Made by a program: the position numbers and the translations under genes. The notes below the pieces were generated by a model, which did not search any database, was not told where the DNA came from, and saw only the letters and a list, made by a program, of their open reading frames with translations. A stretch of 64,000 nucleotides of DNA from Actinomycetota bacterium (lineage in GTDB: Bacteria; Actinomycetota; Acidimicrobiia; Acidimicrobiales; Ilumatobacteraceae). Within the stretch, counting starts at the first letter, position 1; the number at the start of each line of letters is the position of its first letter. Positions 45,690 through 54,743 of the stretch are shown here, in pieces. Location: positions 29,614 through 93,613 of the forward strand of contig JAUSLV010000021.1 in assembly GCA_030645495.1 (NCBI GenBank), read 5' to 3'.

Positions 45690-46865
45690 TCAGGGCAGTG
45701 AGATCTCGCTCGGGCCGATGCCGGTGCCCTCCGGGAACCACACGGTGATCACGTCTCCGGCTGCGGCGATCACCACGCCGCCCGCGTGGCGGGCGTAGTA
45801 ATAGCCGATTTCGCCGCAGCACCCGTCGGAGAAGCCACTGATGCCGGTCCATGACTGGCCGGGTACGTCCTGGCCGGTGCTCGTGTCGATCATCAACCAT
45901 GTGCTGCGATCGTCGTCCACGTCCCACACGATCGCGAAACCGTCGTCCACTACTCGCGACAGGTTGAATCTGCCCGCACGCTCCCAGATGACCGTGCCAT
46001 CGGACGGGTTGTAGCCGCGCAGCACGTGGTGCGCGCACCCCATCGGCCCATTGCCCAAGCCGCCAGCGGTGAGGCACCCGATGACGACCGACACAGTGTT
46101 CCCGCTCACGACGAACTGGCCCTCCCCGCCCGGCTCGGCGATGGTGCGGTCCGTCCACAGCACGGTGCCATCGGCGGCTCGACCCAGCAGCCCGTCGGCC
46201 AGCATGCCGTCGGGCAGGAAGAAGGTCACTTCCGGCGAAGTGGGCTGATACGGCGGCCACTCGGGTACGTCGGTGGTCGCACCCAGTGAGCCGTCGGCGA
46301 GCGACAGCACCCGGGCCTGGTAGTCGATGGGGCCGTCGTCGCTGCCGCTGCCCAACACCACCGCCAATTCCGTGGGTTGTTCATCGAACGGAGTCAACTG
46401 CCTGATCTGCACGATCTGGTCGAAGCACCGCACCCAGCGAACCTCGCCATCGAAATCGATCGCCGCCACCATCCCGGCCCGGGCGGGAGGCGGAAAGGTC
46501 GGCTCGTCGGATGTCGATGCTGTGACCAGCACCCCACCGGGAATGCGGAAGGCACCGGGTAACGGCTGGCTGGGTTCGCCGTCGCCGTCCCAGACCCGCG
46601 GGAGGGTGATGGTGAACCCGGGCTCCGGGTCGAGCGGGCCGAACGTCTCGCGCATGCCGTCGGTCGGGTCGATCGTCGCGGGTGTGGCCCGAACGGACTC
46701 GTGACATTCCGGGTCGAACACTGGGGGAGCCGTGGGCGCGGTGGTGGTCGCGGGCACCGTTGTCGCCACCACGGTCGATTCGATGGAGTCGGAAACGATG
46801 CGCGGCGTGGACGACCCGCATCCGGCGAGCAGCCCTGCGACCAGGAACACCGGCACGCGCCTCAC
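45690..46865 (-). CDS. Lipoprotein paralogue A (PQQ-like repeat, CC motif)
   Basis: A 391-residue lipoprotein: VFLVAGLLAGCGSSTPR sets the lipid-anchored Cys near residue 16, followed by a Thr-rich linker. The mature part reads as beta-propeller-like repeats (GMVAAIDFDGEVRWVRCFD, SDGTVIWERAG), similar to PQQ-like WD-type domains but without enzyme residues. It shares IPGGVL, VRWVRC, VPGQ and a GCC motif with the next two genes. The GTG at 46865 overlaps the stop of paralogue B (GTGA). Function unknown; third in the operon. Confidence 0.72.
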   Translation of the reverse strand: MRRVPVFLVAGLLAGCGSSTPRIVSDSIESTVVATTVPATTTAPTAPPVFDPECHESVRATPATIDPTDGMRETFGPLDPEPGFTITLPRVWDGDGEPSQPLPGAFRIPGGVLVTASTSDEPTFPPPARAGMVAAIDFDGEVRWVRCFDQIVQIRQLTPFDEQPTELAVVLGSGSDDGPIDYQARVLSLADGSLGATTDVPEWPPYQPTSPEVTFFLPDGMLADGLLGRAADGTVLWTDRTIAEPGGEGQFVVSGNTVSVVIGCLTAGGLGNGPMGCAHHVLRGYNPSDGTVIWERAGRFNLSRVVDDGFAIVWDVDDDRSTWLMIDTSTGQDVPGQSWTGISGFSDGCCGEIGYYYARHAGGVVIAAAGDVITVWFPEGTGIGPSEISLP

Positions 46866-48013
46866 GGCAGGTCCACCTTGTGCGGTTCGAGGTTCGCGTC
46901 GATCGGGTAGTACACACGCACCTCCGTGGGTTGGAACCAGCCGACGTAGCCACTGTGCACCACCACGCCTCCGGTGGTGAGGGTGAAGGTTCGTGGGTCG
47001 CCGCAGCAGCCCTGGTCGAACTCCAGGCCCGCCACAGGCCACTGCTGGCCGGGTACGTCGGTACCGGTGGCCATGTCGATCATCGACCACCAGCCGACGT
47101 CCTCGGCACCGGGTTGCGGAAACACGTATGAACGCACCAGCGCGAACCCATCGGCAACCGGCCCGAAGCGATGCAGCCCCGGCTTCTCCCACAGCACTCG
47201 GCCGGTCGTCGTCTCGTAGGCGCGGGTGATGCCGTCACAGTCGGTGCCCTGGCGGCACCCGCCGTACAACGCCACGTCTCCTGCGATGACCGACCACTGT
47301 CCCTCCAGCCCGACGTCCACCAGATCCGTGTCGCGCCACGCCACTTCACCGTCCTCACCCCGGTACTCGATTCCGGCTTCCAGGGCCGACTGGAGCCGCG
47401 GCAAGTCCGGGTAGGGCGGCTCAAGAGGTGCGGGCACCACCACGTCCGAGATCGTGCCATCGGCGAGCGAGAGGAGGTGCGCCTCGCGATCCATCGCCTC
47501 CGCGTGTGGGTAGTTCACGGCGTACGCGTGTTCTTCGTCCGCCAGCGCCCACCGGTGGACGTGCCACGTCCCGGAGAGGCAGCGCACCCATCGCACGCCA
47601 CCGTCGAGATCGACGGCCGCCAGCATCGCACCCTCCGCCTTCGTGGGTCTCGTCTCCACGTCCGCCGCATTTGCGGCGATGAGCACGCCGCCCGGGATGG
47701 CGATCACGGAAGGCATCGCCGGCTCGAGCCCTTCTGCTGTTCGTACTTGCGGCAGCACCACCCTGAGTACTGGCTCGGGCATCAACGGGCCGAACGTGTA
47801 GAGATCGAGTTCGACGGGCTCCTGTGGAGTGGCGCGCTGGTACTCGACGCAGCCCGGCTCGAACGGATCTGTCGGCCGAGGCGGGGTGGTGGTCGTCGCC
47901 GCGTCCGTTGTCACGACCACGGTCGATTCGGTGGAGCCGGAAACGAGCCGCGGCGTGGATGACCCGCATCCCGCGAGCAGCACTGGAACCAGGATCACCG
48001 GCCAGCGCTTCAC
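46862..48013 (-). CDS. Lipoprotein paralogue B (PQQ-like repeat, CC motif)
   Basis: A 383-residue lipoprotein with signal VILVPVLLAGCGSSTPR, almost the same as paralogue A, showing recent duplication of at least this part. Conserved blocks are AIPGGVLIAAN, AVDLDGGVRWVRC, TGRVLWEKPG, VPGQQWPV and DQGCCGD. The paired Cys may form a vicinal disulfide or bind metal. Its GTG at 48013 overlaps the stop of paralogue C (GTGA). No enzyme motif is seen; a surface or periplasm-like binding role is only an inference. Confidence 0.72.
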   Translation of the reverse strand: MKRWPVILVPVLLAGCGSSTPRLVSGSTESTVVVTTDAATTTTPPRPTDPFEPGCVEYQRATPQEPVELDLYTFGPLMPEPVLRVVLPQVRTAEGLEPAMPSVIAIPGGVLIAANAADVETRPTKAEGAMLAAVDLDGGVRWVRCLSGTWHVHRWALADEEHAYAVNYPHAEAMDREAHLLSLADGTISDVVVPAPLEPPYPDLPRLQSALEAGIEYRGEDGEVAWRDTDLVDVGLEGQWSVIAGDVALYGGCRQGTDCDGITRAYETTTGRVLWEKPGLHRFGPVADGFALVRSYVFPQPGAEDVGWWSMIDMATGTDVPGQQWPVAGLEFDQGCCGDPRTFTLTTGGVVVHSGYVGWFQPTEVRVYYPIDANLEPHKVDLP

Positions 48014-49197
48014 GGCAGGGCCACCTCGTGCGGAGACACGTCGGCGTCGATCGGGTACCAGGCGGTGACGACGCCGCTGGCGTATGCGATCACCACTCCG
48101 CCGGCCAGGAACACGCCCGTATGGGTGTCGGCACAGCAGCTGGGGAAGAAGCCCACACCGCCCGTGAACGACTGGCCGGGCACGTCGTCGCCGGTGCGGG
48201 CATCGATCATCGTCCATGGCGCGTTGGCTGACGCATCCGAAGAGAACGGCGTGACGAGCGCGTACCCGTCCGAGGCCACCGACAGCGTGAATGCTCCGGC
48301 TCGCTCCCACAGCACCGTGCCGTCCGACTCGCTGTAACCGCGCAGCACTTCCGCCGCACACCGGCCGTTCGCCGCAAGCCCGGCCGATGCATCACACCCG
48401 CCCACGATCGTCACGTCGCCCGCGTTCAGCGTCGCAGCACCCTCGCGGCTCGGGTGCACGATCGTGTCGTCCTCCCACAGCACCGACGCGTCCTCGGCCG
48501 TCGCTCGCAGCGCCACGGTGCCCTCGAAGCTGAACTGCACCCGCGGCCACGGCCGGTCGTCGACACCCCAAGGAAGGGTGACGCCTTCGACATCCACGGT
48601 GCCGTCGGCGAGGTCGAGGACGTGGGCCTCCAACGAGGTCTCATCGCCCGGCTCGGTGAACACGAGGTACGCGTCGGTCGGATGCTCCGTCCACGGTGCC
48701 GTCTCCGCCACCATCCCTTGCCGGTCGAAACAGCGCACCCAGCGCACCTCACCATCGAGGTCGATCGCGGCCACCATCATCCCGATCGACGACGGCGACC
48801 CGAAGTTCATCGGGTACGGCTTTTCGGTCGAGGCGGAGACCAGCACGCCACCGGGGATGCGTACGGCGCCAGGTCGCGGCGGGAACGGTTCGTGCAGTTG
48901 CACCTTCGGCAGCGTGATCGTAAGGCCCGGCTGCGCGGCGAGCGGACCGAACGTGTCCAAGTTCGCCTCGGCCGGGCCAGGTGCCGCGCCATCGCGCTGG
49001 TACTCCGTGCAGTCGTCGATGAACCTGATGTCTGCGCTCGCGACCGTGGTGGTGGTCGTTCCGGCCACAACCGTGGTCGTGGTCGTCTCTGCGACCGTCG
49101 TGTCGGTCGGTGCCGTCACCACCGCGCTGTCGTCACCACACGCGGCTAACAACCCCGCCGCTGCCAGCACGATCGCCGTCCGCATCCGAGCTTTCAT
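48010..49197 (-). CDS. Lipoprotein paralogue C, first gene of the triplet
   Basis: A 395-residue lipoprotein with signal AIVLAAAGLLAACGDD and a very Thr-rich linker. It shares RIPGGVLVSAS, AIDLDGEVRWVRCFD, GTVLWERAGAF, VPGQSFTG and PSCCAD with A and B. The ATG at 49197 has a GGAGG site a few bases upstream, the only good ribosome site of the three, consistent with it leading the operon while B and A are coupled to it. A possible sigma-like gene lies 38 bp upstream on the same strand. Confidence 0.75.
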   Translation of the reverse strand: MKARMRTAIVLAAAGLLAACGDDSAVVTAPTDTTVAETTTTTVVAGTTTTTVASADIRFIDDCTEYQRDGAAPGPAEANLDTFGPLAAQPGLTITLPKVQLHEPFPPRPGAVRIPGGVLVSASTEKPYPMNFGSPSSIGMMVAAIDLDGEVRWVRCFDRQGMVAETAPWTEHPTDAYLVFTEPGDETSLEAHVLDLADGTVDVEGVTLPWGVDDRPWPRVQFSFEGTVALRATAEDASVLWEDDTIVHPSREGAATLNAGDVTIVGGCDASAGLAANGRCAAEVLRGYSESDGTVLWERAGAFTLSVASDGYALVTPFSSDASANAPWTMIDARTGDDVPGQSFTGGVGFFPSCCADTHTGVFLAGGVVIAYASGVVTAWYPIDADVSPHEVALP

Positions 49198-49235
49198 CGC
49201 CCCTCCATCCGCCGCTCGCGACACTACCCCCGCTG

Positions 49236-50075
49236 TCAGACGGTGGTGGGCGCCACGGGCTGGGCGCGTCGACGCCCGATGCGCCGCCAGCCCTTCGCGC
49301 CGGAGCCGTGCACCGGCTCTGCCGGCTCGCCAGCCGCGGGCTCAGCCGACTCGACCACCAGCTCGGCCGGCTCGTCGCTCGCGTCGCTCTCTTCGGCGGG
49401 CTCGGTGTGCGGGCTGGTCTCGCCCCGCGGCGGCGTGGCATCGAGTTCGCCGACGCCCACCGCGTAGGTCGCGACCGCCAACGCCGGCCTGGAACCCGTG
49501 GTGGCCACTTGGAACTCGGTGACCAACTGCTCGAGCAGGGCGGGGGGCACGTCGGGCCGCTCACCGAGGTGCGCGCGCAGCCACTCACGATCGGCCCCAT
49601 CACCGGTTTCACCGAGCCAAGCGAGCGCCTGCGCGTACAGGCGGTCGACGTCGGGCGCCGAGATGCCAGCCTCACGAGCGACCCGCGCAGACGACATCCC
49701 GTCGACGGCGCGCAGCACCACGATCGTGCGCACATGCGCGGGAAGATCGGCGAGCAGGCGGAACCCATCCGCGTGCGCCTTGCGATCCTGTGGCACACCC
49801 GCCAGGTGCTCGATCCACCGGCGGCGCACGACACGGCGCAACGACCTCCCGACGGCCTCCACCTCGATGCCCTGCCGGCGGGCCTCGGCGAGGGTTGCGT
49901 AGGCGGCACGCACGAGTGTTTCGGCGGCGTCGGTGTCGCGGCCGGTGAGGACAGAGGCATACCCGTGCGTCTCGCGCACCGATCCTCTGACGAGATCCAC
50001 CCAAGCCATCACGACATCAACGTAATTCCGTTCAGCGCGCGGATCAGGGAACCTCGGCAGAGTACCCGCGGCCAC
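49236..50075 (-). CDS. Sigma-70 region-4-like helix-turn-helix protein
   Basis: A 279-residue protein. The N-terminal 90 residues are helical with Arg-rich VGRSLRRVVRRRW, like a degenerate sigma region 2. Residues 110-155 (VRTIVVLRAVDGMSSARVAREAGISAPDVDRLY) match sigma region 4/HTH. The last 100 residues are an acidic Glu/Pro/Ala-rich tail ending in a basic patch, unusual for an ECF sigma factor. The GTG at 50075 is used and a later ATG near 50009 is possible. It directly precedes the lipoprotein triplet, which it might control (inference), and is divergent from the MFS gene by 20 bp. Confidence 0.55.
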   Translation of the reverse strand: MAAGTLPRFPDPRAERNYVDVVMAWVDLVRGSVRETHGYASVLTGRDTDAAETLVRAAYATLAEARRQGIEVEAVGRSLRRVVRRRWIEHLAGVPQDRKAHADGFRLLADLPAHVRTIVVLRAVDGMSSARVAREAGISAPDVDRLYAQALAWLGETGDGADREWLRAHLGERPDVPPALLEQLVTEFQVATTGSRPALAVATYAVGVGELDATPPRGETSPHTEPAEESDASDEPAELVVESAEPAAGEPAEPVHGSGAKGWRRIGRRRAQPVAPTTV

Positions 50076-50095
50076 CGCCGGTAGCGTCAGCCGCC

Positions 50096-51298
50096 GTGCT
50101 GCGCCGTGCCCTCGATGATTCGTTCCCCGAGGACGTGCGCCGGCGGATCACCACACTCACCGTCGCGCGCACCACGGCCAACGGCTGCTTCCGCTTCGCA
50201 CCCCCGTTCCTGGCCACGATCGCCCACGGCAACGGCACAGACCTGGCCGGGCTGGGCATCGCGGTGGCGATCAGCGAACTCTCCGGCCTGCTGTCGCCGT
50301 TCAACGGCGAGATCGTCGAGCGACTGCACCGACGCACAGCGATGGCGCTCGGGCTGGCCGGCGTGGGCGTGGGCACCATGCTCGCCGCCGGGAGCGTGCA
50401 TCCGGCGATGTTCGCCGTCGCGCTGATCGTGCTCGCGCAGAGCAAGGTGATGTTCGACCTCGGCCTCGGGGCGTGGATCTCGGATCGCGTGCCGTTCGCT
50501 CAGCGCAGTCGCGTGATGGGCCTCACCGAGACGTCGTGGGCCCTCGGCCTGCTGCTGGGAGTGAGCGCGATGGGCCTGGCCACCGCGCTCACGAACTGGC
50601 GCGTGGGCTACGGCCTCGGCGCGGCAGCCGTGATCGCGCTCGCCGGTTACGTGGCGCGCACGCTGCCCGCCGACTCGGGCGCGCACACCAGCGCCGACCG
50701 GCCCGCCCGCGAGCCGGTCAGCGTGGCCGCCGTGGCCCCGCTGATGATCGCGATGTTCTGCCTGATGGCCTCCAGCCAGGTGCTGTTCGTCACGTTCGGC
50801 AGCTGGCTCGACGATCGCTTCGGCTTCACTCCCGCCACGTTGAGCGCCGTGGCGTTCGGCCTGGGGTTCGGCGAGTTGCTGTCGTCGTTGCTGTCGGCGC
50901 GCAATGCCGATCACTGGGGCAAAGCACGCAGCGCCGCGTCGGGCGCCGCGCTGATGGTGCCAGCGGCCGCTGGCCTGGCCATCTGGCACGACCAGCTGTG
51001 GATCGGTCTACCGCTGTTGGTGGTGGCGATTGCCGGCTTCGAGTTCGCAGTGGTCAGCGCGATCCCGCTCACCACCGAGGTGATCAAGGGTTCACCCGCC
51101 CGCGGCATGGCGCTGGGCCTGGGTGCCGGCACGTCGGGCCGCGCGCTCGCCAGCATTCCGGCCACCCGCTTCTACGACAGCCACGGTATGGCCTGGCCCG
51201 CCGCCATGTCCTGCGGCCTCGCGGTGCTAACCCTGCTGGCGTTCACCCGCCTGCACCGCCGCCGCTCGACCGGTGCGGCGGCGGGTCAGCCGCGGTAG
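50096..51298 (+). CDS. MFS transporter
   Basis: A 400-residue membrane protein with about twelve hydrophobic segments. Between helices 2 and 3 the motif A-like GEIVERLHRRTAM is seen, and a similar SARNADHWGKAR lies at the start of the second half, as expected for the major facilitator superfamily. The substrate is not identifiable; a drug or metabolite efflux role is typical. The GTG at 50096 lies only 20 bp from the divergent HTH gene start. It overlaps the end of nadE by 13 bp at its 3' end. Confidence 0.82.
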   Translation: MLRRALDDSFPEDVRRRITTLTVARTTANGCFRFAPPFLATIAHGNGTDLAGLGIAVAISELSGLLSPFNGEIVERLHRRTAMALGLAGVGVGTMLAAGSVHPAMFAVALIVLAQSKVMFDLGLGAWISDRVPFAQRSRVMGLTETSWALGLLLGVSAMGLATALTNWRVGYGLGAAAVIALAGYVARTLPADSGAHTSADRPAREPVSVAAVAPLMIAMFCLMASSQVLFVTFGSWLDDRFGFTPATLSAVAFGLGFGELLSSLLSARNADHWGKARSAASGAALMVPAAAGLAIWHDQLWIGLPLLVVAIAGFEFAVVSAIPLTTEVIKGSPARGMALGLGAGTSGRALASIPATRFYDSHGMAWPAAMSCGLAVLTLLAFTRLHRRRSTGAAAGQPR

Positions 51299-53004
51299 CC
51301 GTTGGTGATCGGCAGTCGGCGATCCTTGCCGAACGCCTTCACGCTCACCCGCACACCAGGGGGGCACTGGCGGCGCTTGTACTCGTTGACGTCCACCAGG
51401 CGGGTGATGCGGCGCACGATCGCTTCGTCGTGCCCCAGCTCGATGATCTCGGCCGCAGTGCGATCCTCCTCGACGTACAGGCGCAGGATCGGGTCGAGCA
51501 CCTCGTACGGCGGCAGGCTCTGGTCGTCGCGCTGGTCGGGGCGCAGCTCGGCCGAGGGCGGCTTGGTGATCACGCTCTCGTTGATGATCTCGCGGCCCTC
51601 GCGGCGGTTGACGTAGCGGCACAGGTCGTACACCCGCGTCTTCAGCACGTCCTTGATGACCGCGTAGCCGCCCACCGAATCGCCGTACAGGGTGAAGTAG
51701 CCAACGGCCATCTCGCTCTTGTTGCCGGTGGTGAGCACCATCCAGCCGAGCTTGTTGGACAACGCCATCAACGTGGTGCCGCGGATGCGGCTCTGCAGGT
51801 TCTCTTCCGTGAGGTCGGGGGCCTTGCCCGCGAACGCCTCGGCCGCCATGTCGAGGTAGGCCGTGAACGCCGGTTCGATCGCCACCGTGCGGTAGTCGAT
51901 GCCGAGCTTCTGCGCGAGGTCGGCTGCGTCGGACTTGGAATGGTCGCTGCTGTAGCGCGACGGCATGGACACGCCGTGCACGTGGTCGGCGCCCAGCGCA
52001 TCGACGGCCACGCAGGCGACGATCGTGCTGTCGATGCCACCCGACAGACCGATCACGACGTCGGTGAACCCGTTCTTGCGCACGTAGTCGCGGGTGCCCA
52101 GCACGAGCGCGTCGTACAGCTCGGCGTCGGGCGCGGGCAGCGGTGCGAGGCGCGCCGGGCGCGGGCCGTCGTGGTGCACGGCCTGCTCGCTGATCGTGAC
52201 GGCATTCATCTGCTCGTCGGTGCGCCGGCCACGCGGGTCGAGCAGGCGCTTGCGGTACACCGGCTCGATGACGATGTCGGTGATCAACAACTCTTCGGCG
52301 AACGTGGCCGCCCGCGCCACGAGCGTGCCGTCGGCGTCGAACACCATGCTGCCGCCGTCGAACACCAGCTCGTCCTGTCCGCACACCTGGTTCACGTACG
52401 CCAGCGCGCAGCTGGCATCCGCGGCGCGCGTGGCCAGCATTCGCTGGCGGGTGAACGCCTTGCCCGCGTGGAACGGCGAGCCGTTGATGTTGATGTTCAG
52501 CTCGGCGCCGCCGGCAGCCTGCTCGGCGAGCGGGCCGGTGGGGCTCCAGACGTCTTCGCAGATGCTGATGCCCACCTTCACACCACCGATGACGTACAGC
52601 TCGTACCGGTCGCTCGCGTCGCCAGGTGTGAAGTAGCGCGCCTCGTCGAAAACTGCGTAGTTCGGCAGCAGCCGCTTGCGGTAGGTGCCCACCACTTCGC
52701 CACCCGCGCACACCGCAGCGGCGTTGTAGAGGTCGCGATCGGCGGCGACATACCCCACCACTGCCGCGCAACGGCGCGTTCGCGCGGCCACGGTGGCCAG
52801 CGCGGCGAGGTTGTCGGCCACGAACCCCGGCTTCATCACCAGGTCTTCGGGCGGATAGCCGGTGATCGCCAGCTCGGGGAAGGCGACGATGTCGCACCCC
52901 GCGGCCTCGGCCTCGTCGTAGGCCGCGCAGATCTTGGCGACGTTGCCGTCGAGGTCGCCGACCGTCGGGTTGATCTGGGCGAGTGCGATGCGCAGCCGGG
53001 TCAC
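51286..53004 (-). CDS. nadE: Glutamine-dependent NAD+ synthetase
   Basis: A 572-residue two-domain enzyme that makes NAD+ from deamido-NAD+ with ammonia from glutamine. The N-terminal nitrilase domain has the Glu/Lys/Cys triad in FPELAITGYPPEDL, YRKRLLPNY and ISICEDVW. The C-terminal synthetase has the PP-loop VIGLSGGIDST, SSDHSKSDA and TTGNKSEMAVGYFTLYGD. It ends in KRRQCPPGVRVS and ITNGYRG, as in the full-length family. The GTG at 53004 gives the family-typical VTRLRIALAQINPTVGD. Confidence 0.94.
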   Translation of the reverse strand: MTRLRIALAQINPTVGDLDGNVAKICAAYDEAEAAGCDIVAFPELAITGYPPEDLVMKPGFVADNLAALATVAARTRRCAAVVGYVAADRDLYNAAAVCAGGEVVGTYRKRLLPNYAVFDEARYFTPGDASDRYELYVIGGVKVGISICEDVWSPTGPLAEQAAGGAELNININGSPFHAGKAFTRQRMLATRAADASCALAYVNQVCGQDELVFDGGSMVFDADGTLVARAATFAEELLITDIVIEPVYRKRLLDPRGRRTDEQMNAVTISEQAVHHDGPRPARLAPLPAPDAELYDALVLGTRDYVRKNGFTDVVIGLSGGIDSTIVACVAVDALGADHVHGVSMPSRYSSDHSKSDAADLAQKLGIDYRTVAIEPAFTAYLDMAAEAFAGKAPDLTEENLQSRIRGTTLMALSNKLGWMVLTTGNKSEMAVGYFTLYGDSVGGYAVIKDVLKTRVYDLCRYVNRREGREIINESVITKPPSAELRPDQRDDQSLPPYEVLDPILRLYVEEDRTAAEIIELGHDEAIVRRITRLVDVNEYKRRQCPPGVRVSVKAFGKDRRLPITNGYRG

Positions 53005-53163
53005 GGCTGGAAGGCTACCCACCTCGACCGATCGACACCGCTCCACCACCCACCGTGGTCATCTTGTGACCTACGCCCCTAAAGCAGCAGACTTATGTGG
53101 ACCGATGATCACGTCGAGCCTTCACGTGGAACACGCCGCGCGACACAACCCAGGGAGACGACG

Positions 53164-53667
53164 ATGGATTCGTCGAGTGGAACTCGCGACATCGTTCGCC
53201 AGGTCGGTGTCACCAACGCGACTGATCGGATCGACGAGCAGCGTGAGCTGTGGCGCGCCGAGCACCTCGCGATTCCCGGCACCGGGCACATCCAGTTCAA
53301 CGCGTTGCCCTCCGACGACGACGTGTCCGCTCAAATGGCGCGGCGGGTCGCGCAAGACCCCACCGATGCGCGGCTGCACGTCGCCCGCGTGAACCATCAC
53401 CTCCTGCGCGACGAGCCCAACGGCCTCTACGCCGCGCTCGTCGACGTGTTCTTCGCGTTCGGCCCCACGGGTGCCGGCCTGCGCTCGCGTCTGCTGGGCG
53501 GCGCCCGCCGCCAGATCGGTGCCGAACGCGCGGCGCTGCTCGATCCCTACGTCGACACCGGCCTCACCGCTCGCTCCAGCCTGCCGTTCTGCCCCGGCTC
53601 GATGCTGAGCAACGGCATCACCGGCGAGACCGCCATCGTCTCCCTCACCGCAGGAGTGCGCACATGA
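53164..53667 (+). CDS. Unknown protein, first gene of the Roadblock/protoglobin operon
   Basis: A 167-residue soluble protein that I do not recognise. It has a mixed charged N-terminus, a helical middle (NHHLLRDEPNGLYAALVDVFFAFGP) and a C-terminal FCPGSMLSNGITGETAIVSL. The ATG at 53164 is preceded by AGGGAGA. Its stop overlaps the ATG of the next gene (ATGA), so it belongs with the small signalling genes that follow. No signal peptide or membrane segment is visible, which places it in the cytoplasm. Confidence 0.65.
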   Translation: MDSSSGTRDIVRQVGVTNATDRIDEQRELWRAEHLAIPGTGHIQFNALPSDDDVSAQMARRVAQDPTDARLHVARVNHHLLRDEPNGLYAALVDVFFAFGPTGAGLRSRLLGGARRQIGAERAALLDPYVDTGLTARSSLPFCPGSMLSNGITGETAIVSLTAGVRT

Positions 53668-54359
53668 CCGACCTCACCACTTCGTCGTCGGGCAGCCCGT
53701 CCGGCGTGTACGAACTCGTCGGCAGCGGGTTCTTCCTGCAGCCCACCCCGGCCGGCGCGTACTACGCGGTCGCCAACCCCGACATCAACCCCGAGCGCTA
53801 TCTGCTGCTGAACCTGATGAGCAGCCCGGCGTCGCGTCGCGCCGGTGGTGCCGAGCTGTTGCGCTGGACCGGCCAGCAGACCGAACAAGCGGCCTTCGGC
53901 GTCGTGTTCCGCGCGCAGGAGCGCGGCTGGCTCGAAGGGTTCCGGCAGCCGCAGGGGCCGCCCCCCGGGTCGCTCGAGCCGATCGCCACCAACTGTCTCG
54001 CTTCGCTGTCCAGCACCGACCACGGGCTGCTGTCCGACGCGCAGGGCTTTTGCATCGCCAGCCTCGGCTTCGACAGTGGCGCCAGCGACTTCCTCGCCGC
54101 CGTCAGCGCCGACATCGCGTCCATGCACGAACGCCACTCGCGCTATCTTGCGGATGCGTCGGGCACTTCCACCGGCGCATGGGCGCTCGTCGACATGGCC
54201 GGCAACAGCCGCGTCGGCTTCTGGCCGCTGTTCGTCGGTGATCATCGTTTCGTGTTGGCCCTGGGCGGATTGCCAGCATTGAATCATCCCGCGTTGGTAG
54301 AGCTCGTCTGGGCACTCACCATCAGGTACGGCGGGCTCGATCAAGGCACATCCGCCTAG
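53664..54359 (+). CDS. Unknown protein with possible Roadblock-like C-terminal half
   Basis: A 231-residue cytoplasmic protein. The N-terminal half (VYELVGSGFFLQPTPAGAYYAV, LLLNLMSSPASRR) has no recognised family. The C-terminal half reads LLSDAQGFCIASLGFDSG, then SADIASMHERH, then GNSRVGFWPLFVGDHRFVLALGG, an order of sequence (strand-turn-strand, helix, paired strands) like the Roadblock/LC7 fold, whose members have a DGFxIAS start. It stands just before a clear Roadblock gene. This fold call is inference from pattern only. Confidence 0.6.
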   Translation: MTDLTTSSSGSPSGVYELVGSGFFLQPTPAGAYYAVANPDINPERYLLLNLMSSPASRRAGGAELLRWTGQQTEQAAFGVVFRAQERGWLEGFRQPQGPPPGSLEPIATNCLASLSSTDHGLLSDAQGFCIASLGFDSGASDFLAAVSADIASMHERHSRYLADASGTSTGAWALVDMAGNSRVGFWPLFVGDHRFVLALGGLPALNHPALVELVWALTIRYGGLDQGTSA

Positions 54360-54380
54360 ACCTCAGCGAAAGGCACTGCA

Positions 54381-54743
54381 ATGAGAGAAGAAGCGCTGAG
54401 GACCATCCTCGCTCAGCTCAATGCCACATCCGCCGACATCCAGGCGTCGGCGGTCATCTCCACCGACGGCCTGATGATGGCTGCGTTGTTGCCCCAAGGC
54501 CTCGACCAGGATCGCATGGGCGCGATGAGCGCAGCCCTGCTGTCGCTCGGTTCCCGAGTCGCACGCGAGCTCGACCGTGGCGTGCCCGAACAGGTGCTGG
54601 TGAAGGGCGACAACGGCTACGTGCTGATGCTGCAAGCCGGCAACGACGCGGTCCTCACCGTGCTCGCTTCCACCCAGGCCAAGCTGGGGCTGATCTTCCT
54701 CGATGCCAAACGCGCCGCTGTGAGCATGGCGCAGGTCCTGTGA
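54381..54743 (+). CDS. Roadblock/LC7 domain protein
   Basis: A 120-residue protein with the Roadblock/LC7 pattern: helix (LRTILAQLNATS), VSTDG-type strand (ASAVISTDGLMMAALLPQG), long helix (AAMSAALLSLGSRVARELDRG), strand pair (QVLVKGDNGYVLMLQAGNDAVLTVLAS) and a final helix. In bacteria these dimers (MglB-like) act on small GTPases or as scaffolds. No small GTPase gene is next to it here. It sits in an operon with two unknown genes upstream and a protoglobin gene overlapping its stop. Confidence 0.85.
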   Translation: MREEALRTILAQLNATSADIQASAVISTDGLMMAALLPQGLDQDRMGAMSAALLSLGSRVARELDRGVPEQVLVKGDNGYVLMLQAGNDAVLTVLASTQAKLGLIFLDAKRAAVSMAQVL

